In this document: positions 8,337 to 20,600 of the stretch, in pieces | Layout of the letters: each line of letters opens with the position of its first letter | How positions within the stretch are numbered: the stretch's first letter is position 1 | From: Oxyruncus cristatus | Lineage: Eukaryota > Chordata > Aves > Passeriformes > Cotingidae | Length of the DNA stretch: 64,000 nucleotides | Assembly: GCA_013399855.1 (NCBI GenBank) | Contig: VXAY01002882.1 | Coordinates: 135,654-199,653 of the forward strand | Direction: 5' to 3' | Notes under the pieces: generated by a model | Seen by the model: the letters and a program-made list of their open reading frames with translations, nothing else | What the model was told of the DNA's origin: nothing | The model's database searches: none | Made by a program: the position numbers and the translations under genes

Positions 8337-11300
8337 TTATTCCACATTGATACACCATAAAGAGACTGCCTACTCGTCTCTTAATTAATTCACAGGTTTC
8401 TCTGCAACACGGTGGGCTCAGCAGGTGACTGTTGAAAGGAATACCACGTTCCTAATGATTTCTGTTTTTGAAGGGGAGGGTAAAACCTATTTATTGGGTC
8501 ATATATTCTTTAAATTCATAGTGTACCTATCAAAAAACTTATAGGGTTTGGGATGTCAACAAACTGCTGAAAAGTAGTGTGATCTAAAACTAATAAAAGC
8601 TCAAGTTTTCCAGCGGAGAGAAAGTGTTGCATTGAGTATTTTTTCCCCACCATCGCAGGAAATGGAATTTTCTGTCATTCTGCTAAACATGCTCTGCCAA
8701 TCCATGGGTGCTTTAAACCTGTGATCTTGTTTCTTGGTATTCTAAGACAAGAAAGTATGAGAGGTGTGTATACAGATACATATACATATTTACAGGTAAC
8801 TTGAAGATAATTAAAAACCTAATTCATTGTTGATTTTAAAAAGATGAGCTGGATTCTGTTCTCTCAACGGGATTCTCATACAGCTCTGTAGGTATTTGCC
8901 ACACTCGCACCTTTTGGCCAACAGCTCCTTCCGTTACACAGCATACTCTCTGAATACCTTATCTTTCCCCTCGGAAGATTAAAACTGTTGTCATTCTGCA
9001 AGTGAAACGCATCATTAAGACTACCTCTCTTGTTTTATTTTGTTTAAGTAGTCCACTTTGCCTTTTCTTGGCAACAGTACCTTATTTCTTATAATCTATT
9101 AAAATCTTAAGAATATATTGTATTTTCCAACTGGTAAAGGTGATTATGTTGTCTTCTTCATTGCAAGCTTTCCTGGAGGCATTCTTTCATTATTTTGTCT
9201 GTCTCAGTGAGGTGTACAAGTAAATAAACAGGGCTCCAAGGTATGCTGCAGTGCAAATGGTTCTGTAACATTCATTATAAAGTTTCATATTTATTCTGAA
9301 ACCTCTCACAGGAGCTGACTTTCTCTACATTGCAACTGTTAAGAGAGACATGAATGGCTGTAGGCCTTGCATTTACAGAAATTAATCTCAAATTCCGCTG
9401 ATTGATCTTCTACTCAGTTTCAACACTCCATTAGTCATGAAGAACTCTACAGGGATCATATATGTATTCTTTTCCTAAGAAGAAGTAGCTTTCATCAAAA
9501 TACATTCATACAGATTTTCCAAAGACTGCTATGTTTACCAATGCTAATCTTCTGGGAAATTTGATTCCAGTTCCTCCTGATCCTTGAGATTCTGCCTTCA
9601 ATTAATCAAAATTATTAAAACATTTACGTTTGCTTTTGATCTGCAAAGAAAATGCCTTTCCTACGAGGTGGATGTCTCAGGTTAGCCCAGACCTGTAGTG
9701 GAAACACTTGAGCAAATGAGTGCCTTCAGCTGAAGTAGCACCATCATTTAGCATTACGTACAAGCATGACACATTCTGAAGAGTCCTAAAGCCAGGTGGA
9801 AAGCAGTCATAAAATGCTTTGGAAATAGGCTTTTGTCTTTTCCATTCTTAAATATGTCTGTAGGACTAGTGGTGCCTTACCTAAAGTTAACACTGTGCAA
9901 ACCTGTCTCTCTCAGAAGCAATGTTCAAATGACTGATTAAAGTGTCCCCTGTAAGGGCCCAGGAGAATGGGACTGTGGCCCTAAAATTACCCACCTGGAG
10001 ACAAGGAGTGAGAGGCAGTACCTTGCTGCTGGGGATCTTTGAAATAGAGGACAGTAATTGAATGTTGTAGCCCCCCAAGGAATGAGCAGATCCCATTCAT
10101 TATGTGCCCTAAGGAGAAGGATAATTTCAAGGTACTGCTTGATCTTCCTGACATAATGCGTGCTGCACAGGCACCTAATGTTCTCTACTCTGAAATGGAG
10201 AGAAATTAGCCCTGCTTTCCAGAATGAAAATGACTAGCTCCTCCCCCACCCAAAAAAACAAATGTGAAGAAACAAATCTTTCCAACAGATGTCATAAGCT
10301 ACTCAATTATAAAACTCACACTGTTAACCAACCATGTGCTTCCTAAGCTGCTGTCAGAAAGAGCTGACTCTGTCCCTGCTGTGGTGGTTCCAATGCCAGC
10401 CTGGGCAACTGCAGGGCTGAGCAGACACAGCAATGAGGCTGGGTAAGGGAGACAAGGAGCAGGCAGTGAATTCACATGGAAGATATGCCCTTAATGGGCT
10501 CTATGCTTAAAAGTTGTTTCTCAGAGGCAAGAGCAGGAGTTGAGGGAGGTATGATCTGCCTCTGTGCTGTTGTGCTGCCTGTGATGCTGGCAGGAGGAAG
10601 CTGTGCATTATGGCTGTCCAGGCCAGCAATTCCTCAGGAAGAGCCTGAAGAGCGCTGGCAGATGCTTTGTATCTGCTGAAGTTACCTGTCATGGCATAGT
10701 CTGTATGAATGAAATCACTTGTTTCATCACAGAGAAATTATCACAGATAATTACTATCTTGTGCTAATTATAAAAAAATTTGAAACTTCTGGACAGTGTC
10801 AACCCTTTCACCCAAGGCACCCTTATGAAATGCATATTTCAGGTACGTTGTCTTCCTTAAGTAGACACCCAAACTGCACATAGCTCTAAGGGGGAGACAC
10901 CCTTGCCTCATAAAACTCAATGTCTAATAGCTATACATAATTCATTGTAGGAATTGTGGGTGGGTGTGGGGGATGAATTTTGTATTTTATACTGTGACTG
11001 TACAACACAAACATGAAAGACAAGTGGGAAAAAGGCAAATGGCTTGTGACCCAAATGTTGTATAATATTTTCTACACAGATTGAGACCACATTTTCAAAA
11101 TCCATAGCTAAATAAATACCATTAGGAATAACTTCTGGAGATTGCTGCAGGCTTATAATATTCTCATTTCTGTTTATGCTTTCTTAGATCCATTCTCATT
11201 ATTTTTCTCCTCTACAGGGAGACTTTGGTTTTCTGCTTCTTCCTTTGATTTGTGACATGTCTTTCAGCTAATTTCTTGAGTATTAATATTTTTTCATCAC

Positions 11301-11573
11301 TATCCCTATTGTGGGGCACGTTTTTCCCCCATCTAACCACAGAGTCCTAATTTTCCTCCCGCTATCCTACTTGTCTTCTGTCACTACCCTTTGTTTCCCC
11401 AGTATTTTTTCTCCCAGACCGCAAACCACATCTCCTCATAATCTTCCCTCCTATACTCCCATTTACTGACACTCATACTCATCCCCCATCCCCACATAGA
11501 TGGATAAGAACTTTGAGCTGCACACTTCTCCACTAAAAAACTACAACTGTTTAAGCAGGTCACAGGAGATTGA
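8337..11573. other. Intergenic or intronic DNA, no gene recognised
   Basis: AT-rich sequence without a recognisable coding exon, RNA gene or transposon. Short open frames on either strand (for example 10264-10446, 10476-10679 and the minus frame at 9887-10096) show no domains and no splice-site context I would trust. Confidence 0.6.
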
Positions 11574-11724
11574 TCCTCTCCTCGCCTCGCCTCCCCTCCC
11601 CTCTCTTCCCCTCCCCTCCCCTCCCTTCTCCTTTCCCAAAACTTCCCAAACCTTCCCTTCCCTTCCCCTTCCCAAACCTTTACTTCCCTTCCCTCTCCTC
11701 TCCTCTCTTCTTCTCTTTTCTTTT
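11574..11724. repeat. Polypyrimidine (CT-rich) low-complexity tract
   Basis: About 150 bases that are almost entirely C and T on the plus strand, made of mixed CCCTC, CCTTCC and CTCTC units with short AAA interruptions near 11637-11680. The minus strand therefore carries many closely spaced runs of three or four G, a composition able to form G-quadruplex or triplex (H-DNA) structures. The open frames through it (11500-11766 and 11570-11875) are low-complexity Pro/Ser/Leu readings and are not genes. Confidence 0.92.
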
Positions 11725-13596
11725 AATGGACAATATTTTACATCCTTGGAGGTGTGTTGTATATGATCCTTTTTTAATGAGGATTATGAAAAGCCTCAAA
11801 TTGCAAGCAGAAAGGAAAAATTTGTTTTTTTCATTCTCCAGAACCCTGTGCTCACCTTCATCTGGGACAGGCTGATGGGAAATCCCCTGGTCACACAGTA
11901 GAGACTCCTGGCCTCTCCACAGCAGTGATCTGCCCCAACATGACTTTTCTAAAAATCAGTTTAGTTCTCTCTTTTATGTACCTGCTTCTCACAACATTTT
12001 ACTTCTTTCTTAAATCCGCTTCACGAACTAAAAGGGAAATTGATTCAGTGACAACGTTTCACTTGTGCATTTTGCTTCATATGCAGGATGGATGAGCCAT
12101 GGTGTTTTGAGTAGCTGTAGATATACTGGATACATTTTAACTCCCCAAGTTTAAAGTAAAAAGTTTAGGGCTGTGATGAACCAGGCAAAAATTCAACATC
12201 AGGTTTTAAATATTTGCATGTGCCTCTTTCAGTGCTTTGGGGTGTGAGGAATGGAAATCCTCAAGCATTTGCAACGTAAATCATATTCGGAAATTGTTTG
12301 AGTTTACCCAGCTTGTGAAACTGTCAACTCTTGATATTTGATAATGTTCTTGAACCCTGCAGGGACTGGAACAATCAAGATTTACTTTGGTTGTGAGATG
12401 CACCTCTGTACTTTTTCAGCAGTGCTGTGAGACTGTGAGACAGTGCCCCAGCACAGGCTGTGGAAGACTCCGAAGTTCTGTGTTGGGCTCGTATTGCATA
12501 CTGAGCCTGTGCAATCGCAGGGCCTGTGCCCTGTGCAACCCCTCTTCATCCCTCTTTCTCTTCAATGCCACATTTCCACAGAAAACAGGCACAGTCCTAT
12601 GAGAGACTAGACATCTCCACAGCCAGGAGATGTTTTTACAAATACAGAGGCATTTTACGGAGGGGAAGTAATGCCTTCTTTATGGCTCCAGTGTAGCTGC
12701 CTCAATTGTGTTAACTGGAACAGAGTGTTTTAAAATACTGAGCTGCTGTTTGTCCACTGCCACTCAAGTGATGCCCCTATGGGAATATGCCATTACCTTC
12801 AGATAATTTGTATGATAGAATAACATGGAGTGTGGATCAGGCTGAAAGAGAGTCAGGAACAATCATGGGGAAGGTTTGTACTCTCCCAAATTATTTTTCA
12901 CATTGGGTTCTCTTAAGGAAAGAGTTGAATTATCACTGGAAACCAATTTCCTTTCCAGACAGTCCTTAAGTGTGGACCAAACTTTAAGTGCCAACTTAAG
13001 GTCTTTCTTTCTGCATCTTCTACCCCATCTTTGTTGAAAATCTTTATTTAGAACCTCTACATCAGACAGGTTCTCTCATGAATAAGTCTTTCATTTAAAA
13101 GTAGTTTTAATTTTTAAAAAATTGAAATATATCTCACCAAATGAAACTTCTATTTTTTTCTGGACAGGCAATGGTATCTTAGGAGCCGCCTTCATAATTT
13201 AGGGTAGTGTAAAAACTGAAATATGTTTCAGATCATGTTAGGACTGTCAGATTTTTCTCAAACTGATATCATAGCGATTGCACGAGCAAAAAATGCCATA
13301 TAACCTGATTGCATAATAATTCTTTTTAAGAGGATTATACTGAAAGGGATTCAATAATGTGTAAAATCGAGAACTATATGAAATAACCATAGTGAAAAGC
13401 AAGAAACTGTAGCATTGCCCAAAATATTTCTGCAAAGTCAAAGCATAGGTGAATATGCCATGGAAAGAGTTTCAAATAAACTTTGAAATTTTAAATTTGT
13501 TTAAACTGTAAACACAGTGAATTAAGGGGAAAGGAGCACGCTCACACACTTCTCTATTCACCTGACAGGATACAGAAGAATGTCATGAACATAAGG
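11725..13596. other. Intergenic or intronic DNA, no gene recognised
   Basis: Unique-looking sequence. A somewhat GC-richer patch with many Cys codons lies at 12390-12600, but its 71-codon frame matches no domain I recognise. No repeat family was identified. Confidence 0.55.
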
Positions 13597-13693
13597 ACTT
13601 AGTCTGAGGAAAAAAGCAATTAAAAAATCTACCTGTAACCACAAATCGTAGGATTAACTCCAAATTAAATGCTATAATACTGATGCAAAACAG
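13597..13693 (+). repeat. 97-bp direct repeat flanking an LTR (left copy)
   Basis: This 97-bp segment, from acttagtctgagg to gatgcaaaacag, is repeated at 14181-14277 in the same orientation and at the same length with only three mismatches (c/t at 13617 versus 14201, and a two-base difference near 13680). The right end of this copy touches the LTR insert exactly. Confidence 0.95.
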
Positions 13694-14180
13694 TCGCAAA
13701 GGAAAAAAGGACACGGACTCACGCTGAGGGTTCTTGAAACAGGTGGTGAGTGCGGAGTGAATCCACTTTATTAAGGGAGTGCTCCCTCTTTTATAGAGGA
13801 TGCGGGGAAGGTTCTGGAACTGGGGAGGTGTTTGACAAATAAGCGTAAGGAAGGATGGGCTTATTCTTAACATGGTAAAAGGTAGGAGGGAGCAACTCCA
13901 CTCAGGGAAAACAGGGGTGGATACATGCCTTTTAGGGAAAATGGTGCAATGCACCAAACTTTAACCAATCAGAAATTTGAAATAAAACTGGGATAAATAT
14001 AATAAAACTGGGGTACAACAATATAAGATAACATGCATTAACAACCGTTATGGTTCATAACAGTCTTAATAAGCCAAACAGTCTGTAAACAGTCTCTCTG
14101 CATTCCTTTCTTGATCCCTTATAGAATCTGCTTCTTTTCCATTTGTCGAAGGTTTCCCAGGGAATTCGCCGATCTCCCAC
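13694..14180 (-). mobile_element. Class II (ERVK-like) solo LTR between 97-bp repeats
   Basis: A 487-bp insert with LTR architecture on the minus strand. It starts TGTGGGAGATC (the first T pairs with the a at 14181, shared with the right repeat), has an inverted CCAAT box near 13963 and a TATAAAA box at 13795-13789, and an AATAAA signal at 13772-13767 only about 20 bases beyond the TATA box. The following short U5 runs to about 13694. The tight TATA-to-AATAAA spacing resembles alpha/beta-retroviral (class II) LTRs. The expected CA at the 3' end is not found; the minus strand reads ...TTTGCGA, then CTG of the repeat. Instead of the usual 6-bp target duplication it is bounded by 97-bp repeats. 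The 124-codon minus-strand frame (13583-13957) is U3/U5 sequence read by chance. Confidence 0.75.
13789..13795 (-). promoter_or_regulatory. TATA box of the class II-like LTR
   Basis: TATAAAA on the minus strand, followed 17 bases later by AATAAA, as in compact class II retroviral promoters. The motif looks intact, so this LTR may have kept promoter potential on the minus strand, but expression cannot be judged from sequence. Confidence 0.6.
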
Positions 14181-14277
14181 ACTTAGTCTGAGGAAAAAAG
14201 TAATTAAAAAATCTACCTGTAACCACAAATCGTAGGATTAACTCCAAATTAAATGCTATAATATAGATGCAAAACAG
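14181..14277 (+). repeat. 97-bp direct repeat flanking an LTR (right copy)
   Basis: Second copy of the segment at 13597-13693, with 94 of 97 bases identical and no length difference. It begins exactly where the LTR ends, so the two copies together look like one target segment duplicated around the insertion. Confidence 0.95.
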
Positions 14278-15378
14278 AAAACTCAAAGTGGTTACTTTAA
14301 GATAGCTTATTTATGGTGACTTCTTTTCTTTAGTCTTCCTTCAGTATAAAATCTGCTGATTTTAGAATCCTTCTAAGAACATAGATGCCATCTGACTGAA
14401 CATATTACTTTATTAAGGTATGTAGCTTTTTGTTTCGTTTTTATTTATAAGCATGTTCATCAAAAATACTTTTATTGTGCAGGGCACAGTATATTTGACT
14501 TATAGGCATTTCAATATGTGTCATATTTAATTTTAGTTTTATTATGAAATATAACAACCATTGTCAATTTTAAGAGTTTGACACTTTACACTGGATATCC
14601 TACTGTTCATAAATGAAGATTTATTATTACATATCATTAAGCTGGCAAAAATAAACATGCAGTCTTTCATTTTCTAATGTATACTATAGTAAGGTGAAAG
14701 TCTAAAGTTTCACAAAGACAAATGTTGCTACAAAAGATCAAAACCACCACTGCTAAACACAGGATTTATGATGCCATTGATAAATTAAGTACATCAAAAG
14801 AATTAGGAAAAATAATTAAGAAAGAAATCCCCTTCCCCAACTCATAAGTGGAAGGAAGAGGGAATGGATTCAAAGGAAAAGTGCCCTGTATCATTAAGGA
14901 TTTTAATTGCTACATGAAATTACTAAGGTAAGTACCTAATTGAAAATTCTTTTCAAAATTCATCTTCATTGTATAAAAATGCATGTACATCCATATTATC
15001 CTGATATTCTTCTAATGAGTTCCTTAGGCTAACATGAATGCTAGTAAACATAAAAGGTTATAAGACCAACTAATATAGGTTCTGTTTCAAGCATAAACTT
15101 TGAAATTCTTGTAAACCCAGAAGTATTATTTATTGATTCTTTTTCTCCCTGGCACTCATGCTGTGTCTATTACGAGTGCCCTGATGTTTTACAGACAATC
15201 CAGTACAATTTACCTTATTGAACTGAGTAAGACCGATGGTGTATAATTCTTCCACCTGCATGTAAATCAATGAATTTAAAGACTTTGTATATCTTGCAAG
15301 AATCCCAGGGGTTTTCAAGTTAAGGTCCCATTCTGTGGGTGAATGGCTCATGACAGCATAGCATGACAAAGTGACTCA
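14278..15378. other. Intergenic or intronic DNA, no gene recognised
   Basis: Strongly AT-rich, with no coding or repeat family recognised. The minus-strand 79-codon frame at 15130-15369 has no domain. Confidence 0.6.
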
Positions 15379-15672
15379 TGTTGGAAGAGGCCTCTGGAGG
15401 ATATCAGGTGCAATCCCTGCTCAAAGGAGGGTTAGGTAGCAGGTTACGCAGGACCGTGAGAGATGGATTTTGATTGTGTCCAAGCACAGAAACACCACAG
15501 ACCCTTTCATATACTGACAGAGTACATATATTTTCCCTCACATCTAATTGGAATCTCCCTCATTCCGTCTTATATTTGTTGCCTCTCATCCTGTCCTGGA
15601 GACTGACGGAGAAAAGTCTGACTCTGTCTCCTCTGCAGCCTAACTTTCAGAACTATGGGTAAAAATGAGCTG
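15379..15672 (-). mobile_element. CR1 LINE 3' fragment (minus strand)
   Basis: Diverged CR1 3' UTR in reverse orientation. It begins with the reverse complement of the typical 3' part (ttggaagaggcctctggagg, then ccctgctcaaaggagggt) and continues through the 'ttgcctctcatcctgtcctgg' and 'gagaaaagtctgactctgtct' blocks found in avian CR1. The octamer repeats of the extreme 3' end are not preserved. The high divergence suggests an old copy. Confidence 0.85.
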
Positions 15673-17483
15673 ATTCCTTACCCTTTCTTTCTTATGATGA
15701 ATAAAAACAGTTTATTCAACATATGCCAAGTTTTCCAGTCACCTGAATGTCTCGGTGCTAGGTGGATTTGTCCCAGTATGTCATTGTCTTTCTTATACTG
15801 AGTAGCCCAACTCTTGTTAACAACCAAGAGTTCACAAGTGCAGATCTCTGGTGCAGAGAGAGATAAATAACAATCTGAATCTCAATAGCAGTTTAAAAAT
15901 ATGTTTTAATATCTGATAATAATTATTATGTTTTTACTTAATCATGCAAATACACCATACAGGACCTTTTTCTGTCTAACGTGTCATTGATCCCACAGCA
16001 CTGTCTGGTCATTGGTGTCCTCAGACAAATGGGCCTGTCCTTGTGGAGCTGGGCCATAAACATTGCAACAGATGGAAGAAGGAAGCAATTCCTAGCTCTT
16101 GTTGAACTCACTCCTTATTTGTGCAATTGCATTGACACTGACAGAATTATGACAAAACAATAATAATAGAATTGTCACCGTAGTTGGACAAAGTCCATCA
16201 TGACGAAAACCTTGTCTCTAAAAGTGATTGATAGTGTCTATGCAGGAAAAGAGCACAGAAAAAAAACATGGAATACCTCACATCAAAATTTCTTCCTGAT
16301 ATGTGAAAAGTGAGAAATATTGCATTAACTTCTAGTCAACCTGTTAAAGTAATTTCTCTAAGATAAAACAGAATTGGATAGAATTGGAACTCTACTGGAG
16401 AGTCTGGAATTCTACTGAAGACGTTTCAGTAGATTTGTCTGCAAATTTATCTCCATAATTCTTCATCGTGAGTTGCCAACTCATTTAGATTGAAAAAAAA
16501 AATTCTAGAAACACAGAAAAACAATCTTTATTGACTTTTTTCTTTTTTTTTTTTTTAAAACCCAGGCTGAACAAGGTAATTTTGACTAAGGATGCAATTC
16601 ATCTATGCCAACTTTCAAAGTTTAAAATTTAAATATTGAGGTCTGAGCTACTTATCCTAAAATCTGCCTCTAGAAGAAGGGGGTTTTTTATACTAAAAAA
16701 TGATATGTCAATGAATTGCCTGTCTCTGCTTTTCTCCACTAATCAGCCCAAGGTCACTAGGTCAGACACACAAATCCAAATTTTAGATACCTATAATTTA
16801 GGAAGGGGAATATCAACATAAGTTTCACAAATTCTATTTAATGATGCAGAGGACATGTTTCCACCACAAAAAGCCTTTGGGAGGTCTGTCCTTCTGATGT
16901 AAAAGAAAATATATTGGAAATAGTTTCATTTATCACTAATAAAAGGTTTTCTGGGATCTTACCCTGTGTGGGATGAAAAAGTTATGTTTTTATTAATCTG
17001 TCACACACAGACTTTTGTCCAGTAAATTTAGCAGAGCATCTTCTAAATTTTGAAGATACAAAAGCATTAAAACACTAAGATAACCTAGTTCTTCATATTA
17101 ATGTTATGAAAAGTTCCTTTATTTTTCTGCATTAGCGTATTGCCCTATGAGCTTACAGACTACAAGTCAGTGTCAGTAAGACCTCATGTTATAATTTAAA
17201 ATAACTTCTTTACTATATGAATATGATAGAGTACCAGTAAAATGAAATGGAAAATTATGTTTGTGATACATTCCTCATTCCTACTATCAAGATAAAATCT
17301 TTTAAAAATGGAGCACTTAGAAGATGCATGGAAGGAATATTCTGTTTTGTCTGTGATTACCATGTCATTTACAGGAGTAAAATGAGGTCACTAAAGCAAG
17401 GGCTCAGCATACACAAAGGAAGCACCAGTCTGATGGCTGATAGTTTCTTTTGCATGCAGACACCATAAACTGTGTGTAAAGTG
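15673..17483. other. Intergenic or intronic DNA with a poly-T tract
   Basis: AT-rich sequence with no gene recognised. It includes a T-rich run at about 16536-16556. No insertion boundary was identified. Confidence 0.55.
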
Positions 17484-17624
17484 TTTCATAGAATATCATG
17501 AATTAGAAGGGTTCCACAAGAACCATGGAGTTCCAGCTCTTAAAGTGAATGGCCCATATGGGGGTCAAACCCACAAAGCTGGTGTTATTACTGTCATGCT
17601 CTAACCAGCTGAGCAGATGTCTAC
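17484..17624 (-). mobile_element. tRNA-Ile/CR1 SINE (TguSINE1-like)
   Basis: A short composite retroposon on the minus strand. The head (17624 to about 17550) is derived from tRNA-Ile: it keeps an A-box-like 'ctcagctggttagag' (minus strand), an anticodon loop with AAT at 17589-17587, and a B-box-like 'gggtttgaccccc' in which the conserved TTCGA has become TTTGA. The tRNA 3' part ends at ggcc (17550-17555), followed by a linker and a CR1-like tail reading toward 'catgatattctatga' at 17484-17500. This head-plus-tail plan is known for TguSINE1, a passerine SINE mobilised by CR1. The tRNA acceptor stem is decayed (agatgtcta at 17615-17623 where a match to the 3' side is needed), so it is not a functional tRNA. 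Confidence 0.82.
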
Positions 17625-20600
17625 CCTGTGGTATAGCATTCAAACAATTTGTTTAAACTACTATCAACAATAAGTATATTTTTTTCCTGATAATTTTATT
17701 CTCATTTTCTCTGTTTATTATGATTTAAAAAACCAAACAAAAACCAGTGGGCAAAGTACACTCATGCAAAAATGAAAGAATGTTTTATATTTGGAAGCTC
17801 CAAGGAGACTCTCAGGTTACTTGTATAAATCTTTATAAGTTTTGAAAGTAGATGAGAAGGACCACTTGCAGCAAAACCAGGTTTGCCCAAGTTACACACC
17901 TGGAACACTGCTGTCTGGCAATAGACTTAGAAATGCGTAACAGGAATGAGAAATTATTCTGTGCACACTTACAGTAATTTCTACAATGAAGGCCTTTGAC
18001 ACTATCCCATGCAAGAATTTGGACTCATACTGTGAGGTAGATAAGCATTGTACTGAGTTTATAGGTGGTGATGGAACTTAAGTGCAGAATGTCCAAGTGG
18101 ATTTGCAGCAAACCATGCAGGAAGTCAAAAGCCAACCACAAATAGAGCCTTTGTTTTCTGGTAATTGCATGCCTTACAAAGTCTTCATTTTAAGAATAAA
18201 CCAGAGCCCAAAGGTTTTCTATGCCCACCCTGGGTGTGTTTTGAAGGTATGTCCCCGAAGGGTGGCAGGAAGTTGTGAATGTTTTGATGAAGTCACTTGC
18301 CTCTCAGAAATGAAAGAGCAAGCCATTTTTGTCACTGAACGAAGTTTAGGTTCATAAAGCAGCTTGGGCTAATCACAAGTCTAATCACCCCGTGCACAAT
18401 TGCTGCCTCTGCAACATTTGCTCTTCCTCATTTAGCTTCTAGTGAAGAGAAGAGCAGTCTGCTGTAAGGAGTTCATAATGGCATCTGCAACCTAAAGCAA
18501 AAATCTACTGTTCACATAAAAGTTTTCCTCTAGTTTCAGGCTGAGGAGCCTTGATCGCTGACTGTAGGAGCTATCAGATTTAGTGCACAGTATATCTAAT
18601 TATCTGATATGATTACCTAATTCCAAAAATTCTGTTAACCCACAGAAAAGATCATTGTTGCATTTGTGAAATAAATAATTTGTGATTATTAATTTCAAGG
18701 TTTTGGATCTTTCTCTTTTCTTACTGACTTGGGCAAGTTTTTTCTCACTAGATTGGAGAAATACTGGTGTGGGGTTTTGCACTGCATATTTGTGTGTGGA
18801 CATATTCTTCCAGTATACATTCATTTTGCTAATTTTAGCAGCTTGAATAAGATTTTCAAAAGTTTTCATTTTAATAATGAGATCAGGTTTTATTTAAGTA
18901 ATAAGCAATTTTATTCTCTTTAAAACTTTTAAAAACTTTATCATCTTCTATCTGAATACTAGACACACTGGAAATCCAGAGCATACAAAGTGTGTGCAGC
19001 AATAATTTTTTTTCTGTTTCAATACTCACACTGAGAAATCCTAGTACTCCTAATAAGAATGTGGTCCATGGTACTTAAATGACCTGTGAACTGTAAGCAA
19101 GATTCTTATAAATGTTACAATGGGTAAAGTAATTCTGATGGGGAATTCTATTTTATAAAGTAGCTAAAGATTTACTTTCCTGATTTCCCATGCTTCTAGT
19201 TGAATCTTCAATATTGTGCCCTCTCTTCTACAGAACAAACTACATGTTATTTGAAAGGTATTTCGGCTGCTAATTTTGCACTGCTTTAGAAGTACTAATA
19301 TTTTGAAGCAACATAGAACAAGATGCAAACCACAGTATCTTGAAATGACCCAGATTGCAGCCAGACTTGTTCACGTATCTGTTACCTTAACCCTGTATAT
19401 TTTTCTGTCTAGTTTTCTATGTTGATACATCCTTCATTTAGCTCATTTGTCTTTCCAGTTGTAATATTTCACAATAAAAACAGTGTTGAACACTCTTTAC
19501 CTCTACACAGTGGGTTGGTCAAGAAGGTAAACTGCTATGTTCCTTTCAGAAGCTGTGACCTCACAGCAAAAAATTCATGTTTCCCCTAGTATCTCATATA
19601 AGTTACACTAAACCAGCTGAACATTCCTATGGCATTCCTAAAGTAAAATTTTCATTTTGCATATAGAGACCAGAAATTCAAGCAGTCCTAGCTGTAAGCA
19701 GGTCTCTTCCATCTTTGTAGCACAAAACTGTATGAAATTTGAAGTTAACTAAGAAACAGAAAACAGCAGTAGATATACAGAACTGTATTTTGATTGTATA
19801 TTCTTTGTATTTTCCTTCCTTTTGGTTTCAGTATAGTTGTTCTGTGTCTAATCCACTACATCTAATCATTTCAATATGAGCTGGTAAGACAGTCCTTACA
19901 AGGTAAATTTATCATAGAATTTTGCATTCACAGATATCGTCTGTTTCCCACAAAATATACAAACTCAGATGTGGAAAGGAAATGCAATGGGATTAAGTGA
20001 AAGGAATCTCCATACTGCCAAATATCTCTGCAGCAAAAAAGTGTGGGATTAGACTTTCCCTGAAAACCTCTACTACTAATTTACAAGCCAGAAAGATACC
20101 AAGGTGAATACATGCCTGTTCTCTGCATGCCAGCACTAGGTTATAGTGAAGCCTGCAAAAAAAAAAACAGAGCAAAGTACAGAGATTTTTCCCAAAAGGC
20201 AGACACCTACTAACAACCCAATTGTGGCTTCCTTACATTTCATATTTGGAGAAAGAATATATGTTTTAGAAGTGTTTTTACTTGAATATTCTATAGGTTT
20301 AGTGTGAAGACCACTTACATAGAAATAATTTGATTCTTTTTTTAGGTGTTCAAAAAGATCAGCAAAGGCTGTTAGTTTTCTTTCCATGAGCCCCCGCAAT
20401 TCACTGCTCTAAAGATGTATGATCAGTAAGAAAAGAAAAAAAGCTTCCACTAGTTACACTTTATACTTGAATAAAAGCAGACTTTTTCTTTCTGAAAAGG
20501 TGATCTGAAAAGACACCCTGTTGAGCTTTGTATAATTTGATGGATAGATTAGCTTCAAAGGGAAAATAAAAGATTGCTGACAATGAACAGCAAACAGCTG

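Noticed and set aside
17550..17624. Possible functional tRNA-Ile gene on the minus strand
   Set aside because: The acceptor stem is lost, the B box is mutated and a CR1-like tail follows, so it is a SINE head and not a tRNA gene.
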